Made by a program: the position numbers and the translations under genes | NCBI GenBank assembly: GCA_036507955.1 | Contig: DATCIH010000078.1 | Coordinates: 1 to 64,000, forward strand | Length of the DNA: 64,000 nucleotides | DNA from: DATCIH01 sp036507955 | GTDB lineage: Bacteria > Bacillota > Clostridia > Clostridiales > Clostridiaceae | Reading direction: 5' to 3' | In this document: piece by piece, positions 1-8,390 of the stretch | How positions within the stretch are numbered: the stretch's first letter is position 1 | How the letters are laid out: each line of letters begins with the position of its first letter | The notes under the pieces: generated by a model | Told to the model about the DNA's origin: nothing | Databases searched by the model: none | Seen by the model: only the letters and a program-made list of their open reading frames with translations

Positions 1-8
1 CTCCTCGT
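1..8 (-). promoter_or_regulatory. Ribosome-binding site of an off-window gene
   Basis: Read on the minus strand the last bases of the window are ACGAGGAG, a good Shine-Dalgarno sequence with no start codon left inside the window. It implies that a minus-strand gene begins within about ten bases beyond the left edge. Given comFC upstream and the structured RNA between, the expected gene is hpf/raiA (ribosome hibernation factor); that identity is inference. Confidence 0.45.
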
Positions 9-26
9 AAAAAATAGAATGAACCT

Positions 27-262
27 TGCTAGGCGAAGATAAATAGCAGTCTAAAAAAGACTGCTACCTAAAGTTAGTTGACCTGGTCTTTGACCCCACA
101 CTCGCCTGCTGGAGCTTTTGCTAATAGGAATTAACCCCTGACTACTAACTCTCTCGCTAAAGTAGCGGCAGGACTTACTTCTAAGCCGCACCATGCTCAC
201 TAAACTTTGTTTAACTTACGTGGATCGTTTCGCCTGCGACTGGCATCGACTTTCAACCACAA
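27..262 (-). ncRNA. raiA RNA: raiA-motif structured RNA (probable)
   Basis: About 235 nt of non-coding sequence, clearly richer in GC than the surrounding genes, lie between comFC and an off-window gene on the minus strand. This is where the raiA RNA motif is known to sit in Clostridia, between comFC and hpf/raiA. A perfect long-range pairing is visible between 31-37 (AGGCGAA) and 229-235 (TTCGCCT), which would close most of the RNA. A local hairpin lies near 46-73 (TAGCAGTC paired with GACTGCTA). No long ORF, tmRNA tag, RNase P core or SRP core is visible. In Clostridium this RNA has been linked to sporulation and aerotolerance. The identity rests on context and structure rather than a covariance-model score, and the exact ends are approximate. 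Confidence 0.75.
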
Positions 263-279
263 ACCTAACTTCTATATAA

Positions 280-957
280 TTATAGCTTACTTTTTGCTCC
301 CGTCAATATGATAACTTCTTTAGCCCCAATTCTTTTTAACTCTTCAGCACATAGAAAAGCTGTTGCTCCAGTGGTTATAACATCGTCAATGAGCAAAATA
401 GTTTTATCCTTTAAGCATATTTTTGCCTTGCATTTAAAAGATTTTGATAGATTTTCCCATCTTTCTTCTTTGCTTAGTCCTATCTGATCTTTGGACACTG
501 ATGTTTTATATATTAAACCATAAACCTTCTTGTTAAAATAGCTACCAATGTATTTAGCTAGTAACTGGCTCTGGTTATATCCCCTTTTAGCTAAGGTTTT
601 CTCACTGATAGGTACATAAGTAATATAATCAAAATTTATACCTTCTCTTAATATGGTATCTTTCATTAAAGAACCAATTATATTACCACAGTGAAAATCT
701 CCTTTATATTTAAGCCTAATTACTAGTTCCATCATAGAATAGGAATAATAGGCTCCACTATAATAGCTATAAACCTTTAACCCCTTTTCCACCTTAAAAG
801 AACCCTTACATAATTTAAGTTTTGTATAACAACTCTTGCATAAGTAATCATCTTCTAAACTAGTGCCACATAAGACGCAGCATTCTTCTCCAGAATAGAT
901 AACTTCTAGTAAAGAGCTTAAAATATATTTTAAATTTCTAACAATCCCATTTCCCAT
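280..957 (-). CDS. comFC: ComF family phosphoribosyltransferase-like protein
   Basis: A 225-residue ComFC-type protein. The N-terminus has a zinc-ribbon pair (C27-x2-C30 and C40-x2-C43). The C-terminus has the PRPP-binding loop of type I phosphoribosyltransferases (IDDVITTGAT, about residues 190-199). ComFC is needed for natural transformation in Bacillus, and homologues are widespread in non-competent Firmicutes. The gene overlaps the end of the degenerate ComFA-like gene by 28 bases, so the two are probably translated together. The structured RNA and an off-window gene follow on the same strand. The ATG at 957 is the only good start. Confidence 0.93.
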   Translation of the reverse strand: MGNGIVRNLKYILSSLLEVIYSGEECCVLCGTSLEDDYLCKSCYTKLKLCKGSFKVEKGLKVYSYYSGAYYSYSMMELVIRLKYKGDFHCGNIIGSLMKDTILREGINFDYITYVPISEKTLAKRGYNQSQLLAKYIGSYFNKKVYGLIYKTSVSKDQIGLSKEERWENLSKSFKCKAKICLKDKTILLIDDVITTGATAFLCAEELKRIGAKEVIILTGAKSKL

Positions 958-1934
958 GCTTTCTTATTAAATTCCCTTATAAGATTTTTTGCTTTTTCAA
1001 TATGATAATTTGTGGTTCCAGTTACAAATATAACTTCTCCCATGTCATTATCTTCACTTCTTCCAACCTTTCCGCTTAAGAACACAAGCCTTTTGTAATC
1101 AAAATAAGCATCATCTGAAAAATAAACCATAATATCAATATCCTTTAAATTCATACATAATATATCTGAAAGCTTTGTAACTAGAATAGCACCTTTTCTT
1201 TGTATGAACTTGTAAACCTTTTTTTTATCTCCTTCTTCTAAAAGTAATTCCACATCTGTAAATATACTTTTATGAAAAGATGTAAGATATCTATATACAT
1301 TTTTAGCCTTTACTTCGTCCGGAACATATATAATCGTGTTTCTTTTATTTTTTTTTGAATATTTCAAATATTCAAAAACAACGTAAGGTATATCCGTATT
1401 TAAATCGATTCTTGTTACAATTATTCTAGGCTCTAGTAACGGTTTTTTGCCATCTCTTACAGGGATAATTATCTCCTTATAATCAACAAATATACTTTCA
1501 ATAGAATAGGTTATTATCTTACCAGTCCCCTTGCACACTTTTTCAGTAAGATATGCAATAGACGTAGAATCTTCTAGAGGCATACTATTTATATCATCAT
1601 AGATTACTAAATCAAATTTAATATCTATATCTCTTGCAGCCCCAACATCTGCTATAACTAACGGCTGAACTATATCACTATTACTTATATAATGAAAATA
1701 TCTTTTGAAATCTGTATAATTTTCTATAGCGCTTACTATACCCATATCGCTATCTTTCCCATTACTTATATAAAGTATTGTTTTTTCCAAGGCTGCATAT
1801 TGCATTATTATATCTAAAAAAACTTCGCTAGAATTAAAGGGTGGTGATATAACATTTAAATATCTTTCTAGATTATTACCCCACTCTGCTATATTAATAC
1901 TAAGCTTCCTTTTTACCTCTTCCATCATCACCAA
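930..1934 (-). CDS. Degenerate ComFA-like helicase protein
   Basis: About 334 residues at the position normally held by comFA, between recD2 and comFC. The ORF is open from an ATG at 1955, but the ribosome-binding site GGGAGG lies downstream of that ATG. It is spaced for the in-frame TTG at 1934; GTG 1931 and ATG 1928 follow directly. Superfamily-2-like traces are visible: a YDDI box in the DExx position (around residue 110) and a GKVGRSEDND segment resembling helicase motif VI near the C-terminus. No Walker A GxGKT is present, and the protein is shorter than typical ComFA proteins. ATP-driven DNA uptake is therefore doubtful. The gene overlaps the recD2 3' end and the comFC start. Confidence 0.6.
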   Translation of the reverse strand: MVMMEEVKRKLSINIAEWGNNLERYLNVISPPFNSSEVFLDIIMQYAALEKTILYISNGKDSDMGIVSAIENYTDFKRYFHYISNSDIVQPLVIADVGAARDIDIKFDLVIYDDINSMPLEDSTSIAYLTEKVCKGTGKIITYSIESIFVDYKEIIIPVRDGKKPLLEPRIIVTRIDLNTDIPYVVFEYLKYSKKNKRNTIIYVPDEVKAKNVYRYLTSFHKSIFTDVELLLEEGDKKKVYKFIQRKGAILVTKLSDILCMNLKDIDIMVYFSDDAYFDYKRLVFLSGKVGRSEDNDMGEVIFVTGTTNYHIEKAKNLIREFNKKAWEMGLLEI

Positions 1935-4149
1935 GTAGGTCGCCTCCCATAACACCAGATATTCTAAAGCCTAAGCCAGAATATCTTTCAAATCTTTCTT
2001 TATTATTTATCATATAATTAATAGCTTTTGAAGACCCAATAAGTACAACCATCTCCTTAGCTCTTGTTATTGCAGTATAAAGCAAATTTCTGTTCATAAG
2101 TAAAGGAGGCCCCATAAATACTGGCATAATAACTACCGGGAATTCGCTACCCTGGCTCTTATGAATGGTAATTGCATAGGCTAATTCCAATTCATCAAGT
2201 AAAACATTTTCATATATTACTCTACGTTCATCATCATATATAATTGAAATAGATGAATCCTCTTTATCAACCTTTTCTATGTATCCAACATCTCCATTAA
2301 ATACACCGGTCCCTTCCCTTTCAACTCTATCAGAAATTCCCATCCAAACTAAAGAATAATTATTTTTTGTCTGCATTACCTTATCCCCTTCTCTAAAAAT
2401 AACATCCCTATAATGAATCTCATTTTTAGATTGTTCTTTAGGATTCAATAATTCCTGCAGCTTATTATTTAAGTTGAAAACCCCTAATATCCCCTTTCTC
2501 ATAGGAGTCAGAACTTGAAGATGCTTTAGTTTATCCCATCCTTTATTAAAGGCTGGCAATCTTTTATCTATCAACTCTAATAATGTATTAAGTATTACAT
2601 CACTTTGTTCACCTTTAATAAAAAAGAAATCCTTATCTCTTTCATTTAATATGGGCATTTGACCGTTATTTATCTTATGGGCATTTAAAACTATTAAGCT
2701 TTCTTTAGCCTGCCTGAAAATATCCTGAAGCTTAACAACCTTTATATATCCACTTTCAATAATATCCTTTAAAACATTTCCAGGGCCAACAGATGGAAGC
2801 TGGTCCACATCACCAACTATGATAAGTCTAGTTCCCATGGCTAAAGCCTTTAAGAGGCTATTCATAAGCATAATATCGATCATAGAAGCTTCATCTACAA
2901 TTAGAACATTACATTCAAGTGGAGTTATATCCTCCCCCTGAAAGTTATCCTCTTCTCCATGATAGCCCAGTTCTAATAGTCTATGAATTGTTTTAGCTTC
3001 TCTACCTGTTGCCTCACTCATTCTTTTTGCAGCTCTTCCTGTTGGCGCTGCCATGTATACAACATAACCTGCCTTTTCATATATATAGGTTATGGCATTT
3101 ATTATTGTGGTTTTACCAGTACCAGGTCCTCCAGTTATAACCTCTATTCCATTTTGAAAAGCCCCTATTATTGCTTCCTTTTGCGAAGTTGCAAATTTAA
3201 TTTTTTTAATTTTTTCAAATTCTTCAACCTCTTCTTTAATGTTTACCAACATATCATCAAAGCTTGAGTTTGCTAAATAATACAAGTTTTTCGTAACCCC
3301 TAGTTCACAATAATAATAAGGCATGGTGTAAACACATTTTAGCTCATTAATTATATCAACTTTCAATTTAAGGTTAGAAGCACTATTTAATATATTTTCT
3401 TCGATTTCTTCTCTTTTAACCGATAAAATATTTATACCCTCATCTATAAGTTTGTCCATAGGCATATAGGTGTTCCCGATTGAGCAATATTCATTTATTA
3501 TGTAATTTAAGCCACTTTGAATCCTGTAGGGTGAATTTTCGTCTATACCTAAGTTCCTTGCTATTTTATCTGCAGTCTTAAAGCCTATCCCTGAAATTTC
3601 CTCACATAATATATATGGATTAGCTTTAACAGTAGTAATAGAATTTTCACCATACTTTTTAAATATCTTCAAGCACTGATTTGCAGATACCTCATAGGTT
3701 TGAAGAAATACCATTATATTTTTAACTTCTCTTTGCTTACTATAAGAATTACATATAAGTGCTATTTTCTTTTCACCTATACCTTCTATTTCTTTTAGCC
3801 TTTCTATATGAAAATCTAATATCTCTAGTGTTTCTTCTCCAAAGTGCTCAACTATTTTTTTTGCAGTTACAGGGCCAATTCCAGAAATAACCCCAGAGGC
3901 AAGATATTTTTCAATGCCTACAGTAGTTAAAGGTCTTATCTCTTCACTGCTTTCAACCTTAAATTGCTTACCAAACTGGGGATGCTTTACCCAGCTTCCC
4001 TTAAGCTTAAAACCATGCCCTTGAGTTATATATGGTATTGTGCCAACAATAGTTATACTTTCATTTTTATCTTTAAATTGGGCTACCACGTAGCCATTAT
4101 CATCATTTTTATATATTATACTTTCAACACTACCTTCAATTTCAGGCAT
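1900..4149 (-). CDS. recD2: RecD-like superfamily 1 DNA helicase
   Basis: A 749-residue RecD2-type 5'-3' helicase, the form found in bacteria outside RecBCD complexes. The N-terminal OB-like segment is followed by helix-hairpin-helix repeats (about residues 80-200, with GIGPVTAKK and GIGEKK). Next come Walker A GGPGTGKTT (about residue 341) and Walker B VDEAS (about 421). The C-terminal UvrD-like part carries AITIHKSQGSEF. Length is normal for the family. The start is set by AGGAG seven bases before the ATG at 4149. The 3' end overlaps the ComFA-like gene, giving a recD2-comFA'-comFC transcription unit. Expected role: DNA repair and replication-fork processing in the cytoplasm. Confidence 0.93.
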   Translation of the reverse strand: MPEIEGSVESIIYKNDDNGYVVAQFKDKNESITIVGTIPYITQGHGFKLKGSWVKHPQFGKQFKVESSEEIRPLTTVGIEKYLASGVISGIGPVTAKKIVEHFGEETLEILDFHIERLKEIEGIGEKKIALICNSYSKQREVKNIMVFLQTYEVSANQCLKIFKKYGENSITTVKANPYILCEEISGIGFKTADKIARNLGIDENSPYRIQSGLNYIINEYCSIGNTYMPMDKLIDEGINILSVKREEIEENILNSASNLKLKVDIINELKCVYTMPYYYCELGVTKNLYYLANSSFDDMLVNIKEEVEEFEKIKKIKFATSQKEAIIGAFQNGIEVITGGPGTGKTTIINAITYIYEKAGYVVYMAAPTGRAAKRMSEATGREAKTIHRLLELGYHGEEDNFQGEDITPLECNVLIVDEASMIDIMLMNSLLKALAMGTRLIIVGDVDQLPSVGPGNVLKDIIESGYIKVVKLQDIFRQAKESLIVLNAHKINNGQMPILNERDKDFFFIKGEQSDVILNTLLELIDKRLPAFNKGWDKLKHLQVLTPMRKGILGVFNLNNKLQELLNPKEQSKNEIHYRDVIFREGDKVMQTKNNYSLVWMGISDRVEREGTGVFNGDVGYIEKVDKEDSSISIIYDDERRVIYENVLLDELELAYAITIHKSQGSEFPVVIMPVFMGPPLLMNRNLLYTAITRAKEMVVLIGSSKAINYMINNKERFERYSGLGFRISGVMGGDLLGDDGRGKKEA

Positions 4150-4248
4150 ATAAATTCTCCTAGAACAATTTATTTATAACTCATATTCTACCACAATATG
4201 AGATTTACAGTTACATATTTTATTATTGCCAACTTTCGTCTTTTTAAT

Positions 4249-4275
4249 TGAAAAAGGTTTCCCTTAGGAAACCTT
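4249..4275 (-). terminator. Rho-independent terminator of metK
   Basis: A 9-bp stem AAGGTTTCC / GGAAACCTT with a 4-base loop is followed on the minus strand by a T-rich run. It lies just after the metK stop codon. Confidence 0.8.
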
Positions 4276-4281
4276 CTACTC

Positions 4282-5457
4282 TTATATTAACTTTTTAATT
4301 TTATCTACCATGTTCAATTTTTCCCAAGGTAGATCTAAATCGGTCCTACCGAAATGGCCATAGGCTGCTATCTGTTTGTATATTGGTCGTCTAAGATCCA
4401 AATCCCTTATAATTGCTGCAGGCCTTAGATCAAACACATTTTTTATTATTTCTACTATTTTATCTTCAGGAATTGTTCCCGTACCAAAGGTTTCAACATC
4501 AATTGACACTGGCATAGCAACACCTATAGCATAAGCAAGCTCAATTTCAATCTTACTTGCAAGTCCTGCTGCTACTAGATTCTTAGCTACCCATCTAGCT
4601 GCATAGGCTGCTGATCTATCTACTTTTGTTGGATCCTTTCCTGAAAAGCATCCACCGCCATGCCTTCCATATCCCCCATAGGTATCAACTATTATTTTTC
4701 TTCCTGTTAAACCAGAATCTCCTTGAGGTCCCCCTACAACAAATCTTCCTGTAGGATTTATATAATACTTTGTATTTTCATCTAGGAATTCAAGAGGTAT
4801 AATCTTTTTAATAACCTGTTCAATAATATCCTTTTCGATGGTATCATGAGATACCTCTTCACTGTGCTGAGTGGATATTACAACTGCATCAATTCTTACA
4901 GGTGTATCTCCATCATATTCTACAGTTACTTGAGTCTTTCCATCTGGTCTTAAATATGATAAAGTTCCATCCTTTCTTATATCTGACAGCCTTTTAGCTA
5001 ATTTATGAGCTAAAGCTATGGCAAGTGGCATAAGTTCAGGTGTTTCCTTTGTTGCATATCCAAACATCATACCTTGGTCTCCTGCCCCAATTGCTTCAAT
5101 CTTATCCATCTGTCCTTTTTTTGATTCTAGAGCCTCATTAACTCCTAAAGCTATATCTGGTGATTGTTCATCAATTGTTGTAAGCACTGCACAGGTTTTA
5201 TAGTCAAACCCAAAATCAGCATTTGTGTAGCCAATATCTTGAATTGTTTTTCTTACGATTTTAGGAATATCCACATAACAATTTGTAGATATCTCTCCCA
5301 TAACCATAGCAACACCTGTAGTAACTATAGATTCACATGCAACCCGAGCTTGTGGGTCTTGAGCTAATATTTCATCCAAAATTGAATCAGAAATCTGATC
5401 ACAAATCTTATCTGGATGTCCTTCTGTAACTGATTCTGAGGTAAATAATCTTTTCAT
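4282..5457 (-). CDS. metK: S-adenosylmethionine synthetase
   Basis: A 391-residue methionine adenosyltransferase making SAM from methionine and ATP in the cytoplasm. Conserved segments include SVTEGHPDK near the N-terminus, GAGDQGMMFGYA (about residue 115) and the glycine-rich RHGGGCFSGKDPTKVDRSA loop. The open frame extends 12 codons upstream, but the ATG at 5457 follows GGAG at good spacing and gives the usual family N-terminus. A SAM-I riboswitch and terminator directly precede the gene, so expression should fall when SAM is abundant. Confidence 0.97.
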   Translation of the reverse strand: MKRLFTSESVTEGHPDKICDQISDSILDEILAQDPQARVACESIVTTGVAMVMGEISTNCYVDIPKIVRKTIQDIGYTNADFGFDYKTCAVLTTIDEQSPDIALGVNEALESKKGQMDKIEAIGAGDQGMMFGYATKETPELMPLAIALAHKLAKRLSDIRKDGTLSYLRPDGKTQVTVEYDGDTPVRIDAVVISTQHSEEVSHDTIEKDIIEQVIKKIIPLEFLDENTKYYINPTGRFVVGGPQGDSGLTGRKIIVDTYGGYGRHGGGCFSGKDPTKVDRSAAYAARWVAKNLVAAGLASKIEIELAYAIGVAMPVSIDVETFGTGTIPEDKIVEIIKNVFDLRPAAIIRDLDLRRPIYKQIAAYGHFGRTDLDLPWEKLNMVDKIKKLI

Positions 5458-5473
5458 AAAAATTCTCCTTTCG

Positions 5474-5508
5474 TAAAAAATAGGTCTCTTCATAAGAAGA
5501 GACCTATA
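5474..5508 (-). terminator. Expression-platform terminator of the SAM riboswitch
   Basis: A strong hairpin (TAGGTCTCTT with AAGAGACCTA) followed by a run of T on the minus strand lies between the aptamer and the metK ribosome-binding site. It is the expected OFF structure of the riboswitch. Confidence 0.85.
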
Positions 5509-5520
5509 TCACGTCATCTC

Positions 5521-5622
5521 CTCTTATCTTGCAACGCGAATTGCAGGAATTGGCACCATAGTATAAATACTGGTTGCCGGGTATCATTGGGCCTTTTTTC
5601 CCTCCACCACTCTTGATAAGAG
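5521..5622 (-). promoter_or_regulatory. SAM-I (S-box) riboswitch aptamer upstream of metK
   Basis: On the minus strand the leader shows the S-box core. The P1 stem CTCTTATC (5615-5622) pairs with GATAAGAG (5521-5528). The conserved GTGGAGGGA, CCCGGCAACC and GGTGCCAATTCCTGCA elements appear in the right order. SAM binding should stabilise P1 and favour the downstream terminator, repressing metK. This is one of the clearest regulatory features in the window. Confidence 0.97.
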
Positions 5623-5642
5623 CCTACTATTAACTTAAATAT

Positions 5643-5671
5643 ATATTAACACAGGAATATTATGTAGTCAA
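5643..5671 (-). promoter_or_regulatory. Sigma-A type promoter of metK
   Basis: TTGACT (5666-5671) and TAATAT (5643-5648) on the minus strand are separated by 17 bases. Transcription would begin about 12 bases before the SAM-I aptamer. Confidence 0.7.
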
Positions 5672-5782
5672 TAATTAATGAGTGCTTTCCCACTTTCGAA
5701 AATAGCAGACATTGTCATAACATCAGATGCAGGTGTGTACCTGTTCAAATTAGAACGATAAGTCATTTAACCATAAAAAAAT

Positions 5783-5817
5783 AAAAACAGAAACAATTTA
5801 AATTGTTTCTGTTTTTA
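5783..5817 (-). terminator. Terminator of the tRNA operon (bidirectional hairpin)
   Basis: A palindromic AT-rich stem (AAACAGAAACAATTT and its complement) with T runs on both sides lies just after tRNA-Tyr on the minus strand. Confidence 0.8.
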
Positions 5818-5821
5818 TTGA

Positions 5822-5905
5822 TGGTGGAGGAGAATGGATTCGAACCATTGAAAGCGAACTAACAGATTTACAGTCTGCCCCCTTTGGCCACTCGGGAACT
5901 CCTCC
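5822..5905 (-). tRNA. tRNA-Tyr (GTA)
   Basis: An 84-nt class II tRNA with a long variable arm. The acceptor pair is GGAGGAG/CTCCTCC, the anticodon loop CTGTAAA gives anticodon GTA, and the T-loop GTTCGAATC is intact. The 3' CCA is encoded. It is the last gene of a three-tRNA operon. Confidence 0.96.
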
Positions 5906-5908
5906 ATA

Positions 5909-5984
5909 TGGTGCTGGCAGTAAGGTTCGAACTCACGACCTGCTGATTACAAGTCAGCTGCTCTACCAACTGAGCTATGCCAGC
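5909..5984 (-). tRNA. tRNA-Thr (TGT)
   Basis: A 76-nt tRNA with acceptor pair GCTGGCA/TGCCAGC, anticodon loop CTTGTAA (anticodon TGT) and encoded CCA. It lies three bases upstream of tRNA-Tyr on the same strand. Confidence 0.96.
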
Positions 5985-6011
5985 GTATTGTTGGTTTTAC
6001 TTCTAAATTTT

Positions 6012-6087
6012 TGGTGGGAACAACAGGGCTCGAACCTGTGACCCTCTGCTTGTAAGGCAGATGCTCTCCCAGCTGAGCTATGCTCCC
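6012..6087 (-). tRNA. tRNA-Val (TAC)
   Basis: A 76-nt tRNA with acceptor pair GGGAGCA/TGTTCCC (one G-T wobble), anticodon loop CTTACAA (anticodon TAC), standard T-loop and encoded CCA. It is the first gene of the Val-Thr-Tyr operon. Confidence 0.96.
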
Positions 6088-6128
6088 TTTTAATACTAGA
6101 AGCGGTGTCGCCATCGTCGACAAGAATT

Positions 6129-6157
6129 AGTATACATGGATAATAAGTATATTTCAA
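6129..6157 (-). promoter_or_regulatory. Promoter of the Val-Thr-Tyr tRNA operon
   Basis: TTGAAA (6152-6157) and TATACT (6129-6134) on the minus strand have a 17-base spacer and lie about 35 bases before tRNA-Val. The further upstream part (6158-6230) is richer in GC than usual for the window and has imperfect dyads, but no recognised RNA. Confidence 0.75.
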
Positions 6158-6357
6158 ACGCTGTGGTAGGTGCTTACAACAAACTATCCTGAGCTTGCTC
6201 CTAATACTTACCCTATGCTTCAATTTAGACATACATACGTATATGATTTTGTAAATTTTTTATAGCAGATTAAAGATATATTCATATTCTAATTAATATA
6301 ATTAGTTTTCCATTCATATAAATAGCTATACCTATTTTTAATAAAGGGGTGACATTA

Positions 6358-6897
6358 ATGGACAAAGTCAAAGCTGACTATAAAAATCCTCTTGCTTATT
6401 ATGAGCTTTCACTTTTCTTAAAGAAAATAATAGATAAAGATACAATCATTATATGTATCGGTACAGATAGATGTATTGGTGATAGCCTAGGCCCTATGGT
6501 AGGATCAATACTAAAATATAAGAATTTTCCTCTGCCTGTATATGGAACAATAAACGAACCAATTCATGCGCTAAATTTAGATAAAAAACTGAATGAAATA
6601 AAATCAATATATAAAAATTTAAATGTTTTGGGTATAGATGCATGCCTAGGAGATGAAGGTAAAATTGGAGAAATACAAGCTAGGAACTATCCCATTCATC
6701 CTGGAAAGGGTGTTGGTAAAAGCCTTCCTTTAGTTGGGAATTCTTCCATAATAGGAATTGTAGATTCAAGTAATACAGAGGAACTTTTTACCAATAGAAA
6801 TATTAGACTTAATCTGATTTTAGAAATGGCTAAAATTATTAGCCAAAGTATAATCCATTCCTATTATTTGTTTGACAATAATACAAATGGGGTGTAG
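6358..6897 (+). CDS. yyaC: Spore protease YyaC family protein
   Basis: A 179-residue DUF1256/YyaC protein. Family features are IGTDRCIGDSLGPMVG near residue 37 and VLGIDACLGD near residue 95, the two acidic motifs shared with HybD-like maturation proteases. YyaC is a sporulation-associated protein restricted to spore formers; its substrate is not settled. A GTG at 6349 keeps the frame open, but it overlaps the ribosome-binding site AAGGGGTG. The ATG at 6358 is the proper start. The gene stands alone on the plus strand, divergent from the tRNA operon and convergent with mbl. Confidence 0.92.
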   Translation: MDKVKADYKNPLAYYELSLFLKKIIDKDTIIICIGTDRCIGDSLGPMVGSILKYKNFPLPVYGTINEPIHALNLDKKLNEIKSIYKNLNVLGIDACLGDEGKIGEIQARNYPIHPGKGVGKSLPLVGNSSIIGIVDSSNTEELFTNRNIRLNLILEMAKIISQSIIHSYYLFDNNTNGV

Positions 6898-6938
6898 CTG
6901 ATATAATGTTACACCCTAAGATACTTGTCCAAAAAAAA

Positions 6939-7973
6939 TTATTTATTTATTAAAGTTATATCTTCATTATTAGCTGCTAAGTCTATTTTGTCAATGTAAT
7001 CTAATGCTTTGCCTGTGCCTAAAACCACACAGGAAACAGCGTCCTTAGCCACATATACAGGTACCTTCATAACACTTTGTATTATTTTATCCAGTCCGTT
7101 TAGTAGTGCACCTCCTCCAGTCATAACAATACCTTTTTCAGCTATATCCGCAGCTAATTCTGGTGGTGTTCTTTCGAGTACTGAATGAGTACATTCTATA
7201 ATAGCATTAACAGGGTCTCTTAAAGCCTCTCTCATCTCTTCAGATGTCACACTAATATTTTTAGGTAATCCTGTGACCAAATCTCTACCCTTAACTTCCA
7301 TGGACACTTCTCGTTCTCTCTTGAAGGCAGATCCTATATTTATTTTCAAGTCTTCAGCAGTTCTTTCTCCTATCATCAACTTGTGAGTTTTCCTGATGTA
7401 CCTAATTATAGCTTCATCAAACTTATCTCCTGCTACCTTAATTGAGGCTCTAACAACTATTCCGCCTAATGAAATAACCGCTATATCTGAAGTACCTCCT
7501 CCAATGTCTATTATCATATTACCACTAGCCTTTGTTATATCAAGGTTAGCTCCTAGAGCAGCAGCAAGTGGTTCCTCTATAAGAAAAACTTTTTTAGCCC
7601 CTGCATTGCTGGCAGCATCCTTAACGGCTCTCTTTTCAACTTCTGTGGCTTCAGAGGGTATACATATGATAATCCTAGGCGCAATAATCCTTCTTCTACC
7701 GCAGGCACTCTTTATAAAGTATTTAAGCATTTTTTCAGTAATATCATAGTCAGAGATAACTCCATCCCTTAAAGGTCTAATGGCAGCAATATTTCCAGGA
7801 GTTCTTCCTATCATTTGCCTTGCTTCTTCACCTACTGCTAATATTTTATTATTGTTTCTATCTATTGCTACCACTGATGGCTCTTTCAGTATTATACCCT
7901 TACCCTTTATAAATACCAATACTGTTGCCGTTCCTAAATCTATGCCCATATCACTTCCAAAACCGAAAAACAT
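6939..7973 (-). CDS. mbl: Rod-shape determining actin homologue (Mbl/MreB family)
   Basis: A 344-residue bacterial actin. The phosphate-1 loop MGIDLGTATVLVF (residue 9 on), the phosphate-2 motif IDIGGGTSDIAVI (about 155) and the adenosine motif MTGGGALLNGL (about 285) are all present. It polymerises under the membrane and directs cell-wall elongation. Its place directly downstream of spoIIID matches mbl rather than the mreBCD copy. The ATG at 7973 follows AGGAGTG at good spacing. It is probably cotranscribed with spoIIID, though an AT-rich hairpin lies in the roughly 95-base gap. Confidence 0.92.
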   Translation of the reverse strand: MFFGFGSDMGIDLGTATVLVFIKGKGIILKEPSVVAIDRNNNKILAVGEEARQMIGRTPGNIAAIRPLRDGVISDYDITEKMLKYFIKSACGRRRIIAPRIIICIPSEATEVEKRAVKDAASNAGAKKVFLIEEPLAAALGANLDITKASGNMIIDIGGGTSDIAVISLGGIVVRASIKVAGDKFDEAIIRYIRKTHKLMIGERTAEDLKINIGSAFKREREVSMEVKGRDLVTGLPKNISVTSEEMREALRDPVNAIIECTHSVLERTPPELAADIAEKGIVMTGGGALLNGLDKIIQSVMKVPVYVAKDAVSCVVLGTGKALDYIDKIDLAANNEDITLINK

Positions 7974-8068
7974 TTGAAATCCACTCCTATTATGAAATTT
8001 GTAGTTTTTTATACAAAAATAAATTATTTTGTATTTTTTCTCTATAGTTTATTATAATAGGAATTGTA

Positions 8069-8323
8069 TTAACCTTCAATAGTTTTATATTTCATTTTAG
8101 TAGCTCTTCCGCCTCTTATGTGACGTTCTGCTTTATTATAATCTAAAATGCCCTTTGCCTCCACAGCAATCTGAGGATTAATTCTTGGTAATCTCTCTGT
8201 CATATCTTTATGAATGGTGCTTTTGCTTACTCCAAACACTTTTGCAGTTTTTCTTATAGTTGCTTTAGAATTAATAATATAGTCTGCAACTTCAAGAACT
8301 CTTTCTTCAATGTAGTCTTTCAA
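8069..8323 (-). CDS. spoIIID: Sporulation transcription factor SpoIIID
   Basis: An 84-residue DNA-binding protein with a helix-turn-helix at about residues 20-45 (TIRKTAKVFGVSKSTIHKD) and a basic C-terminus (RHIRGGRATKMKY), both typical of SpoIIID. In spore formers it acts in the mother cell, activating or repressing sigma-E-dependent genes. Translation starts at a TTG (8323) preceded by AAGGAGGG, a near-perfect Shine-Dalgarno sequence. It lies between spoIIQ and mbl, the conserved arrangement. Confidence 0.96.
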   Translation of the reverse strand: MKDYIEERVLEVADYIINSKATIRKTAKVFGVSKSTIHKDMTERLPRINPQIAVEAKGILDYNKAERHIRGGRATKMKYKTIEG

Positions 8324-8390
8324 ATTTGTCCCTCCTTAATACCACTATAATATAGATATGCTTTTTATTTCTATACAATTACATTTTTAC

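Noticed and set aside
1..270. tmRNA, RNase P RNA, SRP RNA or 6S RNA
   Set aside because: No tag-peptide reading frame, no RNase P core (GAGGAAAGTCC), no SRP tetraloop core and no 6S-like central bubble; context fits raiA better.
5975..6232. Minus-strand ORF of 85 codons
   Set aside because: It is read through tRNA-Val and its leader and has no ribosome-binding site; the tRNA explains the sequence.
7396..7749. Plus-strand ORF of 117 codons opposite mbl
   Set aside because: Antisense shadow of a strongly conserved gene, no ribosome-binding site.
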